A stretch of DNA of 64,000 nt from Citrobacter rodentium NBRC 105723 = DSM 16636. Its GTDB lineage: Bacteria; Pseudomonadota; Gammaproteobacteria; Enterobacterales; Enterobacteriaceae. The notes under the pieces are model-generated. The model ran no database searches. It saw only the letters and a program-made list of their open reading frames with translations, and had not been told where the DNA came from. A program made the translations under genes and the position numbers. Positions 27,558 through 37,093 of the stretch are shown here, piece by piece; within the stretch, counting starts at the first letter, position 1; every line of letters starts with the position of its first letter. Location: positions 4,154,001 to 4,218,000 of the forward strand of contig NZ_CP082833.1 of NCBI RefSeq assembly GCF_021278985.1, given 5' to 3'.

Positions 27558-27586
27558 ATCCGCGTTGTTCAGGCTTTAATCAGTGA

Positions 27587-27928
27587 TTACTGCTTCGGAG
27601 CCTGCGGATCGGTGTCATATTCGGCGCAGGTCTGGTAGCCAGAGTTAATGACATGGCCGGTGTCGTCAAGGGCGACAAAGTAGGTTTCGGCTTTACCATC
27701 ACGTTGACCCAAAATGTAGGTCTGGCAGGTGCCGCGCGCATGAATCATGCTGACTTCGGAAGACGGCTTACCGGCAATCTGGGCAACCTGAGTGCGGCTC
27801 ATGCCTTTTTTAACATCTTTGACGACCGGCTGCACAAACTGGTCTTTCGTACGATCGTAAGCCGTACACCCTGCCAGCATGGTCAATACTGCCGCTGCGC
27901 TTAAAATTCCTGCTAAGTTCTTGTTCAT
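27587..27928 (-). CDS. osmE: Osmotically induced lipoprotein OsmE
   Basis: 113-residue lipoprotein with lipobox LAGC in the signal peptide (MNKNLAGILSAAAVLTMLAG) and a SmpA/BamE-type fold (about 40-105, with GMSRTQVAQIAGKPS). In E. coli expression rises with osmotic pressure and in stationary phase; the exact job is unknown. Divergent from nadE. Confidence 0.95.
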   Translation of the reverse strand: MNKNLAGILSAAAVLTMLAGCTAYDRTKDQFVQPVVKDVKKGMSRTQVAQIAGKPSSEVSMIHARGTCQTYILGQRDGKAETYFVALDDTGHVINSGYQTCAEYDTDPQAPKQ

Positions 27929-28146
27929 TTTCCGTCCTCTTGTTTTTCAGCGTGTTATGTAAGCCTGGAATACATCATCGGATTTTTCAAGGTGACAATT
28001 CACACAAAGGTTGTTTCAGAAGATTCTAATAAAACAGTGGGATGTCGTTTTAAACGTCACTCAGCCTGCGCTCACTTGTCGTTTCCCCGACAACAGGTTA
28101 GCTTTAACACAGACAGCTTTATTCTTTTCACATTGGGAGGGGTTCA

Positions 28147-28974
28147 ATGTCTCTGCAACAAGAGATCATCCAGGCGCTGGGCGCAAAGCCGCATATTAAT
28201 CCGCAGGAAGAGATTCGCCGCAGCGTGGATTTTCTGAAAGCGTATCTGCAACGCTATTCCTTTCTGAAAAGTCTGGTGCTGGGTATCAGCGGCGGCCAGG
28301 ACTCTACGCTGGCAGGGAAACTGTGCCAGATGGCCATCACTGAGCTGCGCCAGGAAACCGGCAACGCGGCGCTGCAGTTTATCGCGGTGCGTCTGCCTTA
28401 CGGCGTGCAATTCGACGAACAGGACTGCCAGGACGCGCTCGAATTTATCCAGCCCGACCGCGTGCTGACCGTCAATATTAAAAGCGCGGTGCTGGCAAGC
28501 GAACAGGCGCTGCGCGACGCGGGCATCGAACTGAGCGACTTTGTGCGCGGCAACGAAAAGGCGCGTGAACGCATGAAAGCGCAGTACAGCATCGCCGGTA
28601 TGACCGGCGGCGTGGTGGTCGGCACCGATCATGCGGCAGAGGCGATCACCGGTTTCTTCACCAAATACGGCGACGGCGGTACCGATATCAACCCACTGTT
28701 TCGCCTGAATAAACGTCAGGGCAAGCAGCTGCTTGCGGCGCTGGGCTGCCCGGAACATCTGTATAAGAAAGCGCCAACCGCCGATCTGGAAGATGACCGC
28801 CCTTCTCTGCCGGATGAAGCCGCGCTTGGCGTCAGCTATGACAATATCGATGATTACCTCGAAGGCAAAGCGATTGATCCTGCTATCGCCAGCATCATCG
28901 AAGGCTGGTATCTGAAGACGGAGCACAAGCGCCGTCCGCCGATTACCGTCTTTGACGACTTCTGGAAACAGTAA
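28147..28974 (+). CDS. nadE: NH3-dependent NAD synthetase
   Basis: Last step of NAD biosynthesis: amidates deamido-NAD with ammonia and ATP. 275 residues, the E. coli length, without a glutaminase domain. The ATP pyrophosphatase loop is GISGGQDST (about 46-54); other conserved parts are GTDHAAEAITGF and TADLEDDRPSLPDE. The ribosome site GGGAGG lies before the ATG. Monocistronic. Confidence 0.97.
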   Translation: MSLQQEIIQALGAKPHINPQEEIRRSVDFLKAYLQRYSFLKSLVLGISGGQDSTLAGKLCQMAITELRQETGNAALQFIAVRLPYGVQFDEQDCQDALEFIQPDRVLTVNIKSAVLASEQALRDAGIELSDFVRGNEKARERMKAQYSIAGMTGGVVVGTDHAAEAITGFFTKYGDGGTDINPLFRLNKRQGKQLLAALGCPEHLYKKAPTADLEDDRPSLPDEAALGVSYDNIDDYLEGKAIDPAIASIIEGWYLKTEHKRRPPITVFDDFWKQ

Positions 28975-28982
28975 TTGCCCGT

Positions 28983-29015
28983 GGCCGGATGACGACGCCC
29001 GCGTCCTGTCCGGCC
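28983..29015. repeat. REP element after nadE
   Basis: Arms GGCCGGA / TCCGGCC around TGACGACGCCCGCGTCCTG, nine bases after the nadE stop; typical REP form, possible terminator or messenger end protection. Confidence 0.7.
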
Positions 29016-29057
29016 CTCTCAACGCAGCGCCTCTTTTTTAATCTCCCCTGCGCTGTT

Positions 29058-29079
29058 ATACTGGATGAATAACCAGCAT
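29058..29079 (+). promoter_or_regulatory. cho: LexA box of cho
   Basis: CTGG-8 bases-CCAG at 29061-29076 (CTG-10-CAG core), close to what I remember of the E. coli cho box. It sits 16 bases before the GTG start and overlaps an upstream ATG, which argues against that ATG. Confidence 0.85.
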
Positions 29080-29091
29080 CCGGAGTCAACA

Positions 29092-29979
29092 GTGGTACGG
29101 CGTCAATCAGCCCCTCGTCTCGAGTTTGAAGCAGCAGCTATTTACGAATATCCCGAACATCTGCGCCCCTTTCTGGAGGCATTGCCCTCCGTTCCGGGGG
29201 TGTATCTGTTTCACGGCGAAAGCGAAGCAATGCCGCTGTACATCGGCAAAAGCGTCAATATCCGCAGCCGGGTGCTGTCGCACCTGCGCACCGCCGATGA
29301 AGCGGCGATGCTGCGCCAGTCGCGACGCATCAGCTGGATCTGCACCGCCGGGGAGATTGGCGCGCTGCTGCTGGAAGCCAGGCTGATTAAAGAGCAGCAG
29401 CCGCTGTTTAATAAGCGTCTGCGGCGTAACCGTCAGCTCTGCGCGCTCAGGCTTGCCAACGGTCAGGTTGAGGTGGTCTACGCCCGGGAGGTCGATTTTT
29501 CCCACGCGCCGAACCTGTTCGGCCTTTTTGCCAACCGCCGCGCCGCGCTACAGGCGTTGCAGACCCTCGCCGACGAACAAAAATTGTGTTACGGACTGCT
29601 CGGCCTTGAGCCGCTAAGCCGTGGTCGCGCCTGTTTTCGCTCGGCGTTAAAACGTTGCGCTGGCGCCTGCTGCGGTAGAGAGAGCCCTGACGATCACGCC
29701 GCTCGTTTGCAGGCCGCGCTGGAAAAACTGCGCGTGGTGTGCTGGCCGTGGAAAAGTGCGATTGCGTTGAAAGAGAGCCGCCCGCAGATGACCCAGTACC
29801 ACATTATTAATAACTGGCTGTGGCTGGGAGCAGTTGAGACGCTGGAAAATGTAGCGACGCTGGTGCAAACGCCAGCGGGTTTTGATCATGATGGCTACAA
29901 AATTCTCTGCAAGCCCCTCATCTCAGGCGCCTGTGAAATTATTGAGCTGGGTCCGGAACATATGCCCCCCATCAGCTAA
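29092..29979 (+). CDS. cho: SOS-induced UvrC-homologous excinuclease Cho
   Basis: Makes the 3' incision in nucleotide excision repair with UvrB when UvrC is blocked. 295 residues from a GTG (VVRRQSAPRLEF), which matches E. coli; an ATG nine codons up lies inside the LexA box. The ribosome site CGGAG fits. The GIY-YIG nuclease is seen as PGVYLFHGE and PLYIGKSVNIRSR, with the glutamate in LLLEARLIKEQQP. It lacks the C-terminal half of UvrC. Damage-induced through LexA. Confidence 0.95.
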   Translation: MVRRQSAPRLEFEAAAIYEYPEHLRPFLEALPSVPGVYLFHGESEAMPLYIGKSVNIRSRVLSHLRTADEAAMLRQSRRISWICTAGEIGALLLEARLIKEQQPLFNKRLRRNRQLCALRLANGQVEVVYAREVDFSHAPNLFGLFANRRAALQALQTLADEQKLCYGLLGLEPLSRGRACFRSALKRCAGACCGRESPDDHAARLQAALEKLRVVCWPWKSAIALKESRPQMTQYHIINNWLWLGAVETLENVATLVQTPAGFDHDGYKILCKPLISGACEIIELGPEHMPPIS

Positions 29980-30060
29980 TTTTCCGCACAACTTTTTATC
30001 ACCGGCCTGAACGTCCGTTTTCGTCTTCCGGCGCCGCAAATGGCAGCAGTACACGTCTTA

Positions 30061-30124
30061 GAAAAAAAACCGCCGGTCCTGTCCATCGCCTCACGGGAGA
30101 GGATGAACAAGACCGGCGGTTTCC
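30061..30124. terminator. Long hairpin terminator between cho and spy
   Basis: A 12-bp perfect stem (AAACCGCCGGTC / GACCGGCGGTTT) with a further partly paired stem inside. Eight Ts follow on the minus strand, so it ends spy; it may end cho on the other strand. The ves gene of E. coli is absent from this interval. Confidence 0.85.
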
Positions 30125-30143
30125 GAATCAGAGCGCTAAGCGA

Positions 30144-30629
30144 TTACTCAGCAGGTACGGGCATTTTACCGTCATGTGCCGGACGTTCTGTCAGACGCTT
30201 CTCAAAATTGGCATTAAACTGCTTTTTCTGTTCCGGGGTCAGAATGTTGTAGATCTTATTCTGGGTTTCCAGATGCGCCAGCATGTTGGCCTTGCGCTGT
30301 TCTTCCATTTTCGCAATCTGCGCTTCAGCTTTCGCTTTGTCGAAGCTGTCGCTGGCGATAATGTCGTGCATCGCGCGGCGTTCATCAGCCGACGGGCGCT
30401 TCATCTGGTCACGCTTGTCTTTCATGATGTCGCGAATCTGCTGCTTCTGCGCATCGGTCAGGTTCAGGTCTTTAAACATCATGTCGTGATGCGGTCCGAA
30501 TTTGCCTTTATGGTGCATCATCGGTTTTGCGTCTGCCGGCGCGGCGGACGTTGTGTCAGCGGCGTGAGCCAGGTTAGCCGCGCCCAGAGCCAGCGTTGAA
30601 GCAACAAACAGTGCAGTTAATTTACGCAT
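30144..30629 (-). CDS. spy: Periplasmic chaperone Spy
   Basis: ATP-independent chaperone induced by envelope stress. 161 residues with a signal peptide (MRKLTALFVASTLALGAANL, cut after AHA). The two LTxxQ motifs of the family are LTDAQKQQ and LTPEQKKQ, and the cradle-forming helices are rich in Lys, Met and Gln. In E. coli it is switched on by CpxR and BaeR. Confidence 0.97.
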   Translation of the reverse strand: MRKLTALFVASTLALGAANLAHAADTTSAAPADAKPMMHHKGKFGPHHDMMFKDLNLTDAQKQQIRDIMKDKRDQMKRPSADERRAMHDIIASDSFDKAKAEAQIAKMEEQRKANMLAHLETQNKIYNILTPEQKKQFNANFEKRLTERPAHDGKMPVPAE

Positions 30630-30977
30630 ATTCTTATCCTTCCTTTCAGTTATTTTTTCCGGCGTTCCTGTCGCTGATGAAAGGGACAGCGCCGTGTTGA
30701 CGAAATTAACTTTAGCGGCTTAATCGTCAATTAGTCAGAGTAACGGTAAAACAATGAAAGTATAAAAAACACTATTTCGCCAATTATGGAGAAAATAAGA
30801 AATGATTGCGGAGAGTTGAAAGTAAATGTAACAACCAACTGATTTTGCAGGAAATATGCAGAACTATAACGTAGCAGTGATGATAAATAAAGCAGTTTAC
30901 CAGGAATAATCCGTATTTGTTTTACGCCCCGCTGAAATATAAGCGCCACAGGCGGTTCCGCGCCTGTGGAAACAGCA
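30630..30977 (-). promoter_or_regulatory. spy upstream region
   Basis: About 350 AT-rich bases without a convincing gene. A short frame (30731-30949) has no homology known to me and no ribosome site. The side next to spy should carry its CpxR and BaeR sites; TTTTACCGTTAC near 30741-30752 on the minus strand resembles a CpxR half-site pair but is not conclusive. Confidence 0.35.
30946..30969 (-). terminator. Hairpin after astE
   Basis: Perfect 9-bp stem CCACAGGCG / CGCCTGTGG with a 6-base loop, just after astE on the minus strand; few Ts follow. Probable end of the ast operon. Confidence 0.65.
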
Positions 30978-31946
30978 TCAGGCTATTTTCTCCAGCATCA
31001 GGCCGGCGCGTAATCCGGGCGCCACGCCGGGATTGGGAAAAAGAACATATTCCACCGGATGGGTGGCAAAAAAACGCTCATCACCATCTTCCGCCAGCAG
31101 TGCGCCTTCGCTGAATGGCGTAAAGTTCAGCGTCTGGCTGTCCATATGCAGAATGAACGCTTCGCTGCGGCGGGTAATCTGCGACACCACCCGATAGCGA
31201 ACCGGCGCCGCGCCGCGAGTCGTGACGAGTTCTCCCCTCAGCAGCGCGGAAAGCGCATCCGCCGTCGGCGTAAACTGCCGCAGATCGTTTTGCCCGAACG
31301 GCAGCGCTTTACCCAGCTCGAGAGTGCAGGAGAGCGCGCCGAAATGCTCGGCGCTGAAATGGGTGAAGGTGCCGCCCGGCGTCTGGTGAAAAACCAGCGC
31401 CTCCAGCCCGGCGGCGCCAAGCCAGGCGAGAAACGCCTCATCCCAGGGCTCCAGCCGCTGCGGCAGGACGCCAAACCGCAGATGATGAGAACCGCGGATA
31501 GCGGTGTGAAGATCCAGATGCCAGCGGCGCGATGCCGCCGTCCCGGACCAGAAATCCTCCAGGCAGCGCTCCAGCTGCCGCGCGCGCAGCGTCTCGCCGC
31601 TCCGGGCAAACTGCCGCCAGCGTCCGCCAAACATCCGGTTCATATCGCTGTGGCAGTAGCGTTTGCCCTCCGCCAGCGCCTGCGGATTGCCCAGTATCAC
31701 CAGCAAACGCCAGCGCAGCGCAATCTCGCCCCGTGACAACGCCCGCAGCAGCGCATCCAGCATCTCAACCGGCGCGGTTTCATTACCGTGGATCCCAGCG
31801 GAGATTACCAGCGCGCCTTCCGTTGCCGCCTGCGGAATCAGTTCGAGGACGCCCGGCTGCGTCCAGCGCCAGTGAAAATGCGCTTTCGCCCCCTCTTTTC
31901 CCTCCGGCATCGTTCCGCCAAGGGTGGCGGCCAGAAAATTATCCAT
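30978..31946 (-). CDS. astE: Succinylglutamate desuccinylase
   Basis: Last step of the arginine succinyltransferase pathway: splits succinylglutamate to succinate and glutamate. 322 residues of the AstE/aspartoacylase family. The zinc ligands are in GIHGNETAPVEML and in LDLHTAIRGS; the catalytic glutamate is probably in CTLELGKA. The start overlaps the end of astB by eight bases. Last gene of the operon. Confidence 0.96.
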   Translation of the reverse strand: MDNFLAATLGGTMPEGKEGAKAHFHWRWTQPGVLELIPQAATEGALVISAGIHGNETAPVEMLDALLRALSRGEIALRWRLLVILGNPQALAEGKRYCHSDMNRMFGGRWRQFARSGETLRARQLERCLEDFWSGTAASRRWHLDLHTAIRGSHHLRFGVLPQRLEPWDEAFLAWLGAAGLEALVFHQTPGGTFTHFSAEHFGALSCTLELGKALPFGQNDLRQFTPTADALSALLRGELVTTRGAAPVRYRVVSQITRRSEAFILHMDSQTLNFTPFSEGALLAEDGDERFFATHPVEYVLFPNPGVAPGLRAGLMLEKIA

Positions 31947-33282
31947 GTTCGCCTCCCGTCTGCTGGAACGGATAAACGGACCCCAGCTGTAGCAGTTGCG
32001 TCAGCGTATCCAGCGCCTCCCGCCCTTCGCGTAACAGCTGCGGGTCGGCGAGATCCGCTGCGGTTAACCGGTCGCGATAGTAGCGATCCACCCAGTCATT
32101 CAGCGTATCGAACAGCGTGTCGTTCATCATTACCGCCGGATTAACCGCCAGCTGTTGCTCAGCGGTCAGCACCACCCGCAGACGCAGGCAGGCCGGGCCG
32201 CCGCCGTTGGACATGCTTTCCCGCAGGTCGAAGACCCGCATATCGCGAATCGGGGTATCGGCTTCGAGCAGATGACTCAGATAGCGCCACACGCCAGCAT
32301 GGTCACGGCACTCCTGCGGCAACACCAGCAGCATAGTGCCATCTTCACGGCTTAACAGCTGACTGTTAAACAGGTAGGTTGAAACCGCGTCAGAAACGGA
32401 GACGTCTGACGCTGGCACTACCACCGGCGTAAAGCCCGGCACCCGCAGGCGCAGCTGGCGCAATACCTCCTCCTGCCTGGCAAAGGCCTGCTCATGGCAG
32501 AACAGCACTTCACGATTCGCCACCGCAATCACATCGTTGTGAAACACGCCGAGATCGATGACCTCCGGATGCTGCTGGACAAAAAGTGCCTGCTGCGGAT
32601 TTACCTGGTTCAGCCGCGCCACGGCTTCGCTGGCCTCGCGGGTCTGCCGTGCCGGATAGCGGGAAGGCCGGGTCCGGTTGCCCTCCTCACGCCCGTAGAC
32701 GAAAAGCTGGATACCGGGTTCGCCATACTCCGCGCCCAGCCGGTTATGATTCGCCGCCCCTTCATCGCCAAACATCGCCACCTGCGGCAGCGCCGGATGG
32801 ACGGTAAAATAGGCTTCGTCGCGGAAAATGGCGCGCAGTAGCGCTTCGGTGGTCGGCGCTTCCAGCGAACGGTGGAACTTATTGTTCAGGTTCGCCACCG
32901 TCAGATGCACCTTGCCGTCCAGAGTGTCGGCAGAGGGCGCGACCGTTGCCGCGTTCGCCACCCACATCGGCGACGCTGAGCTGACGCTGGAGAGCCACTG
33001 CGGGGCCTGGCGCGCGACGTTTTCCACGATCTGCTCATCGCTGCCGCGAAAGCCGAGCTGGCGCAGCGCCGGGATAAACGGACGTTCATGCGGCGGGATC
33101 ACCCCCTGCGGATAGCCCGCATCGGCCAGCGCTTTCATTTTCAGCAGACCCTGCTTCGCGGCCAGCCGCGGATTCGACACCTGAAAGCGATGCTGCACAG
33201 AGGCCACATTGCCATAAGACAGCCCGGCATAGTGGTGCGTCGGCCCGACCAGCCCGTCAAAATTCACCTCGCGCGCTCTCAT
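31939..33282 (-). CDS. astB: N-succinylarginine dihydrolase
   Basis: Second step of the pathway: hydrolyses succinylarginine to succinylornithine, two ammonia and CO2. 447 residues, the family length. The catalytic cysteine lies in NGGGPACLRLRV, and conserved histidine segments include HHYAGLS and LGVFHNDVIAV. The start overlaps astD by four bases and the stop overlaps astE by eight. Confidence 0.96.
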   Translation of the reverse strand: MRAREVNFDGLVGPTHHYAGLSYGNVASVQHRFQVSNPRLAAKQGLLKMKALADAGYPQGVIPPHERPFIPALRQLGFRGSDEQIVENVARQAPQWLSSVSSASPMWVANAATVAPSADTLDGKVHLTVANLNNKFHRSLEAPTTEALLRAIFRDEAYFTVHPALPQVAMFGDEGAANHNRLGAEYGEPGIQLFVYGREEGNRTRPSRYPARQTREASEAVARLNQVNPQQALFVQQHPEVIDLGVFHNDVIAVANREVLFCHEQAFARQEEVLRQLRLRVPGFTPVVVPASDVSVSDAVSTYLFNSQLLSREDGTMLLVLPQECRDHAGVWRYLSHLLEADTPIRDMRVFDLRESMSNGGGPACLRLRVVLTAEQQLAVNPAVMMNDTLFDTLNDWVDRYYRDRLTAADLADPQLLREGREALDTLTQLLQLGSVYPFQQTGGEHG

Positions 33283-34757
33283 ACCGCATCCTCATGTGAA
33301 AAATCGAGCCCGGGACTGAGGGTCTCCGGCAGGGACAGCGCCGGTGATTCCAGACTCGCCATCGGCCATGCGCAATAATCAGCGGCATACCACGCGCTGG
33401 GGCGATGGTTGCCGGAGGCTCCCACGCCGCCAAACGGCGCGGTGCTGGCAGCGCCGGTCAGCGGCTTATTCCAGTTGACGATCCCCGCCCGCGCCTCAAG
33501 CAGCAGCTGGTCGAACTGCGCGCGGTCGGGGGAGATCAACCCGCACGACAGCCCGTAGCGGGTAGCGTTCGCCAGCGCAATGGCGTCGGCAAAACTATCG
33601 TAGCGCCAGACTCCCAGCAGCGGGCCAAATACCTCTTCATCCGGGACGTTCGCCACGCCGCTCAGCTCAATGATTCCCGGCGACAGCAGCGAAGTCCCCT
33701 CTTCAATCAGGCGCGGCGCCAGCAGGGTCCGGCCTCCCAGCGCCGCCAGACGTTGCCAGGCATCATAGACCTGGCGCGCCGCCTGCGCTGAAATCAGCCC
33801 GCCGATAAACGGCTGCGGCCCGGCGTCCCAGCGACCCGGCTGAATGCGCTGGCTCACCGCCACAAGACGCGCAAGAAAGGCATCGCCCTGCGCGCCCTTC
33901 TTCACCAGCAGCCGGCGCGCGCAGGTACAGCGCTGTCCGGCGGTAATAAACGCCGACTGGATGGTCAGATGCATCGCGGCATCAATGTCAGCCGGATTTT
34001 CCACGATCAGCGGATTGTTGCCGCCCATTTCCAGCGCGAGTATTTTTTCCGGCTGACCGGCAAGCTGGCGATGCAGCTGATAGCCGGTACTGGCGCTGCC
34101 GGTGAACAGCAGCCCGTCAAGCGTATCCAGCGCGCTCAGCGCCTGGCCGGTTTCCCGTCCCCCCTGCAACAGATTCAGCACGCCGTGCGGTAATCCCGCC
34201 TGCTGCCAGAGTTTAACCACCGCCTCTGCGCTCCACGGCGTCAGTTCGCTGGGCTTAAACAGCAGCGTATTGCCCGCCAGCAGCGCCGGGACGATATGGC
34301 CGTTCGGCAAATGGCCGGGGAAATTATATGGACCAAAGACCGCCAGTACGCCGTGGGGACGATGCCGCAGCGTCGCCGCGCCGTCAGGCAGTTCACTGTG
34401 CCGCTCGCCGGCGCGGGCGTGATAAGCCTGCACCGAGATGGCGATTTTATTGATCATCGCCGTGACTTCGGTCGCCGCTTCCCAGCGCGGCTTGCCGGTT
34501 TCGCGGGCGATAATTTCCGTCAGCTGCGTTTTATTTTCCGTCAGCAGAGCGGCGAATTTTTCAACTATCGCCTGACGTTCGCTGAACGGGCGTCGCGCCC
34601 AGCCAGGAAACGCGGCGCGGGCGGCGTGGGCGGCCTGCATCACCTGCGCGGCATCGGCATCATGACCCTGCCAGAGCACATCGCCCTTCACCGGATCCTG
34701 TTTCACCCGACGTTCACCCTGACCGGTGACCCAGTCGCCATTAATCCATAGCGTCAT
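33279..34757 (-). CDS. astD: N-succinylglutamate 5-semialdehyde dehydrogenase
   Basis: Fourth step: NAD-dependent oxidation of succinylglutamate semialdehyde. 492 residues of the aldehyde dehydrogenase family. Visible are the NAD-binding FTGSASTG, the general base in LEMGGNNP, and the catalytic cysteine in GQRCTCARR. It overlaps both neighbours by four bases, showing tight coupling. Confidence 0.96.
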   Translation of the reverse strand: MTLWINGDWVTGQGERRVKQDPVKGDVLWQGHDADAAQVMQAAHAARAAFPGWARRPFSERQAIVEKFAALLTENKTQLTEIIARETGKPRWEAATEVTAMINKIAISVQAYHARAGERHSELPDGAATLRHRPHGVLAVFGPYNFPGHLPNGHIVPALLAGNTLLFKPSELTPWSAEAVVKLWQQAGLPHGVLNLLQGGRETGQALSALDTLDGLLFTGSASTGYQLHRQLAGQPEKILALEMGGNNPLIVENPADIDAAMHLTIQSAFITAGQRCTCARRLLVKKGAQGDAFLARLVAVSQRIQPGRWDAGPQPFIGGLISAQAARQVYDAWQRLAALGGRTLLAPRLIEEGTSLLSPGIIELSGVANVPDEEVFGPLLGVWRYDSFADAIALANATRYGLSCGLISPDRAQFDQLLLEARAGIVNWNKPLTGAASTAPFGGVGASGNHRPSAWYAADYCAWPMASLESPALSLPETLSPGLDFSHEDAV

Positions 34758-35788
34758 ACCGTTTTCTCCTCAGCGCAAAGACGCACGAAGCGCACGCGCG
34801 CTCCCGCCTGACATTTAAGGGCATCCAGCTGCGCCGCAGTCAGCACCAGCCGTTGCATATCCGGGTCAGCGCGCACCAGCATGACGCGGAAGTTATGATA
34901 GTTTTCATTGGCGACCAGGCAGGCCGGAAAATCGCCCGCCGCGGGCTGCCCTTCGGCCACCTCCACCAGCCGGCTTTTACGAATCGCCCGCACCCGGTCG
35001 ATGTCGCACTCCAGCGTCGGTCCGCCGTCGAAAATATCGATGTAGTTACGGTAGCGAAACCCCTCTTTTTCCAGCACCGCGCGGGCGGGCGCCGTCTGCG
35101 GGTGTACCTCGCCGATTACCGCCTGCGCCTGTGGGGAAAGAAAATGGGTATAGATAGGATGCTTGGGCATCAGTTCGGCAATAAAGGCTTTTTGTCCGGT
35201 GCCGCAAAGATAATCCGCCCGCTTAAACTCCATCGAAAAAAAGCGTTTGCCGAGGCTTTGCCAGAACGGAGAGTAGCCGTTCTCATCAATGACGCCGCGC
35301 ATTTCCGCCACCACTTTTTCATTAAACCTGTCGCGAAACGCCGCCATAAACATAAAACGCGATTTCGACAACAGATAGCCATTGCCCTCTTTACGCCACG
35401 CCGGGTCGAGAAACAGGGTGCACAGTTCGCTGCTACCGGTGTGATCGTTACTGAGAAACAGCGTCGGCAGCGCGTTATACACGTTCAGCTCTTTGGAAGC
35501 ATGCACCAGCGTCCCCACGCGATAGTTGTACCAGGGATCGTTCAGGCCGACCGCCACTTCAATCGCGCAGATGCCGCCGACAGTACCGGTTTCGGTGTCT
35601 TCCAGCACAAAGACAAAGCCCTGCTCGCTGTTGGGCAGTTCGTTGCGCCAGGTTTTAAGCGAGCGCTCAATGCGCGCAACAAGCGTCGCTTCATCGGCTG
35701 GCAGCGACGTCAGCCCGCCGCCGGTTTTACCGGCCAGCTGCATCAGCGCCGCCACATCAGCGCGTTCAACGGGGCGGATAACCATCAT
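34754..35788 (-). CDS. astA: Arginine N-succinyltransferase
   Basis: First step: transfers succinyl from succinyl-CoA to the amino group of arginine. 344 residues, GNAT-like fold, with the family stretches NYRVGTLVHASKELNVYN, LCTLFLDPAWRKEGNG and FRYRNYIDIFDGGPTLE. Overlaps astC and astD by four bases each. Confidence 0.96.
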   Translation of the reverse strand: MMVIRPVERADVAALMQLAGKTGGGLTSLPADEATLVARIERSLKTWRNELPNSEQGFVFVLEDTETGTVGGICAIEVAVGLNDPWYNYRVGTLVHASKELNVYNALPTLFLSNDHTGSSELCTLFLDPAWRKEGNGYLLSKSRFMFMAAFRDRFNEKVVAEMRGVIDENGYSPFWQSLGKRFFSMEFKRADYLCGTGQKAFIAELMPKHPIYTHFLSPQAQAVIGEVHPQTAPARAVLEKEGFRYRNYIDIFDGGPTLECDIDRVRAIRKSRLVEVAEGQPAAGDFPACLVANENYHNFRVMLVRADPDMQRLVLTAAQLDALKCQAGARVRFVRLCAEEKTV

Positions 35789-37005
35789 GATGAGCCTCCC
35801 GCTTTAATCTGTTCGCAGGCGAGCGCAAAGCGATCCAGCCCGCTAGCGACCTCTTCCTCGCTGATGTTCAGCGCAGGCGCGAAGCGCACCACGTTAGCCC
35901 CGGCAATCAGCACCATGACGCCTGCGCTGGCGGCGTACTGTGAGATCTGTTTGGCCTTTCCGGCATACTCCGCGCTGAGAACGCAGCCAATCAGCAGCCC
36001 CAGCCCGCGAATTTCGCTGAACAGGCCGGTGCGCAGGTTAATGGCGTTCAGGCGTTCGACAAACCAGGCGTGGCGCTGCTTCACGCCGTTCAGCATGTCG
36101 GGCGTATTGACGATATCCAGCAGCGTTCCGGCAACGGCGGTGGCCAGCGGATTGCCGCCGTAGGTGGTGCCGTGCGTACCGACCGTCATCACGCTGGCGC
36201 ATTTTTCGCTCGCCAGCAGCGCGCCGATGGGGAAACCGCCGCCCAGCGCTTTGGCGGTGGTCAGAAGATCCGGCGTAACGCCGTAGTGCATATAGGCATA
36301 CAGTTCGCCAGTACGGCCAACGCCGGTCTGCACTTCGTCAAAAATCAGCAGCGCATTGTGACGGTCGCACAGCTCGCGCAGCCCCTGTAAAAACGCGGGA
36401 GTGGCAGGCACCACGCCGCCCTCGCCCTGCATCGGCTCGACGATCACCGCGCAGGTGGTATCGTCAATCAGCGTGCTGGCGGAGTTAATATCGTTATACA
36501 CCGCATGGCGGATCTCCGGCGGCAGCGGCGCGAAGTCCTGAGAATAGGCAGGCTGTCCGCCTGCGCTGACGGTGAACAGCGTACGGCCATGAAAAGCGTT
36601 TTTGAACGCCACGATACCGCTCTTGTCACTGCCGTAGCGATCGTGGGCATATTTGCGCGCCAGCTTGAGCGCCGCTTCGTTGGCTTCCGCGCCGGAATTA
36701 CAGAAAAAAACGCGGTCGGCAAAAGTGGCGTCGATAAGCTTTTTCGCCAGACGCAACGCCGGTTCGTTGGTATAGCCATTGCCGGTATGCCAGAACCTGC
36801 TGGCCTGCTCGTTCAGCGCCTCGCGCAGCTGCGGGTGCGCATGTCCCAGGGCATTAACCGCAATGCCGCCAGCAAAGTCGATATACTCATTTCCCTGCTG
36901 ATCCCACAAGCGTGAACCTTCGCCGCGAACCGGAATAAAAGGCGCGGGGGCATAAACGGGCATCATCCATTCATCAAAATTTTCACGCGTAATTGACTGA
37001 GACAT
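35785..37005 (-). CDS. astC: Succinylornithine transaminase
   Basis: Third step: moves the amino group of succinylornithine to 2-oxoglutarate. PLP enzyme of class III, 406 residues. The PLP lysine is in LLTTAKALGGGFPIGA (about 252), the aspartate in LIFDEVQTGVGR, and the phosphate is held by NSGAEANEAALK. First gene of the astCADBE operon, whose leader carries a sigma-54 promoter. The ribosome site is within GAGGTTGCT before the ATG. Confidence 0.97.
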   Translation of the reverse strand: MSQSITRENFDEWMMPVYAPAPFIPVRGEGSRLWDQQGNEYIDFAGGIAVNALGHAHPQLREALNEQASRFWHTGNGYTNEPALRLAKKLIDATFADRVFFCNSGAEANEAALKLARKYAHDRYGSDKSGIVAFKNAFHGRTLFTVSAGGQPAYSQDFAPLPPEIRHAVYNDINSASTLIDDTTCAVIVEPMQGEGGVVPATPAFLQGLRELCDRHNALLIFDEVQTGVGRTGELYAYMHYGVTPDLLTTAKALGGGFPIGALLASEKCASVMTVGTHGTTYGGNPLATAVAGTLLDIVNTPDMLNGVKQRHAWFVERLNAINLRTGLFSEIRGLGLLIGCVLSAEYAGKAKQISQYAASAGVMVLIAGANVVRFAPALNISEEEVASGLDRFALACEQIKAGGSS

Positions 37006-37076
37006 AGCAACCTCAACGGTAAATAAAAAGTTATTTATATGTTAATAAAAAGTAGCGTTTGCGCTGTAAATGTAGA

Positions 37077-37093
37077 TTGCAGACTTCATGCCA
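37077..37093 (-). promoter_or_regulatory. astC: Sigma-54 promoter of the ast operon
   Basis: On the minus strand TGGCAT-5 bases-CTGCA, with GG and GC exactly ten bases apart, as in the -24/-12 class. Transcription would begin about 60 bases before the astC ATG. This fits the known nitrogen control of ast genes by NtrC. Confidence 0.8.

Noticed and set aside
30731..30949. Frame of 72 codons with hydrophobic parts near spy
   Set aside because: No ribosome site, AT-rich spacer DNA, no known homology; more likely part of the spy control region.
34853..36163. Open frame of 436 codons on the plus strand
   Set aside because: Opposite astA and astC; long antisense frames are common in GC-rich genes, and nothing in the protein is recognisable.
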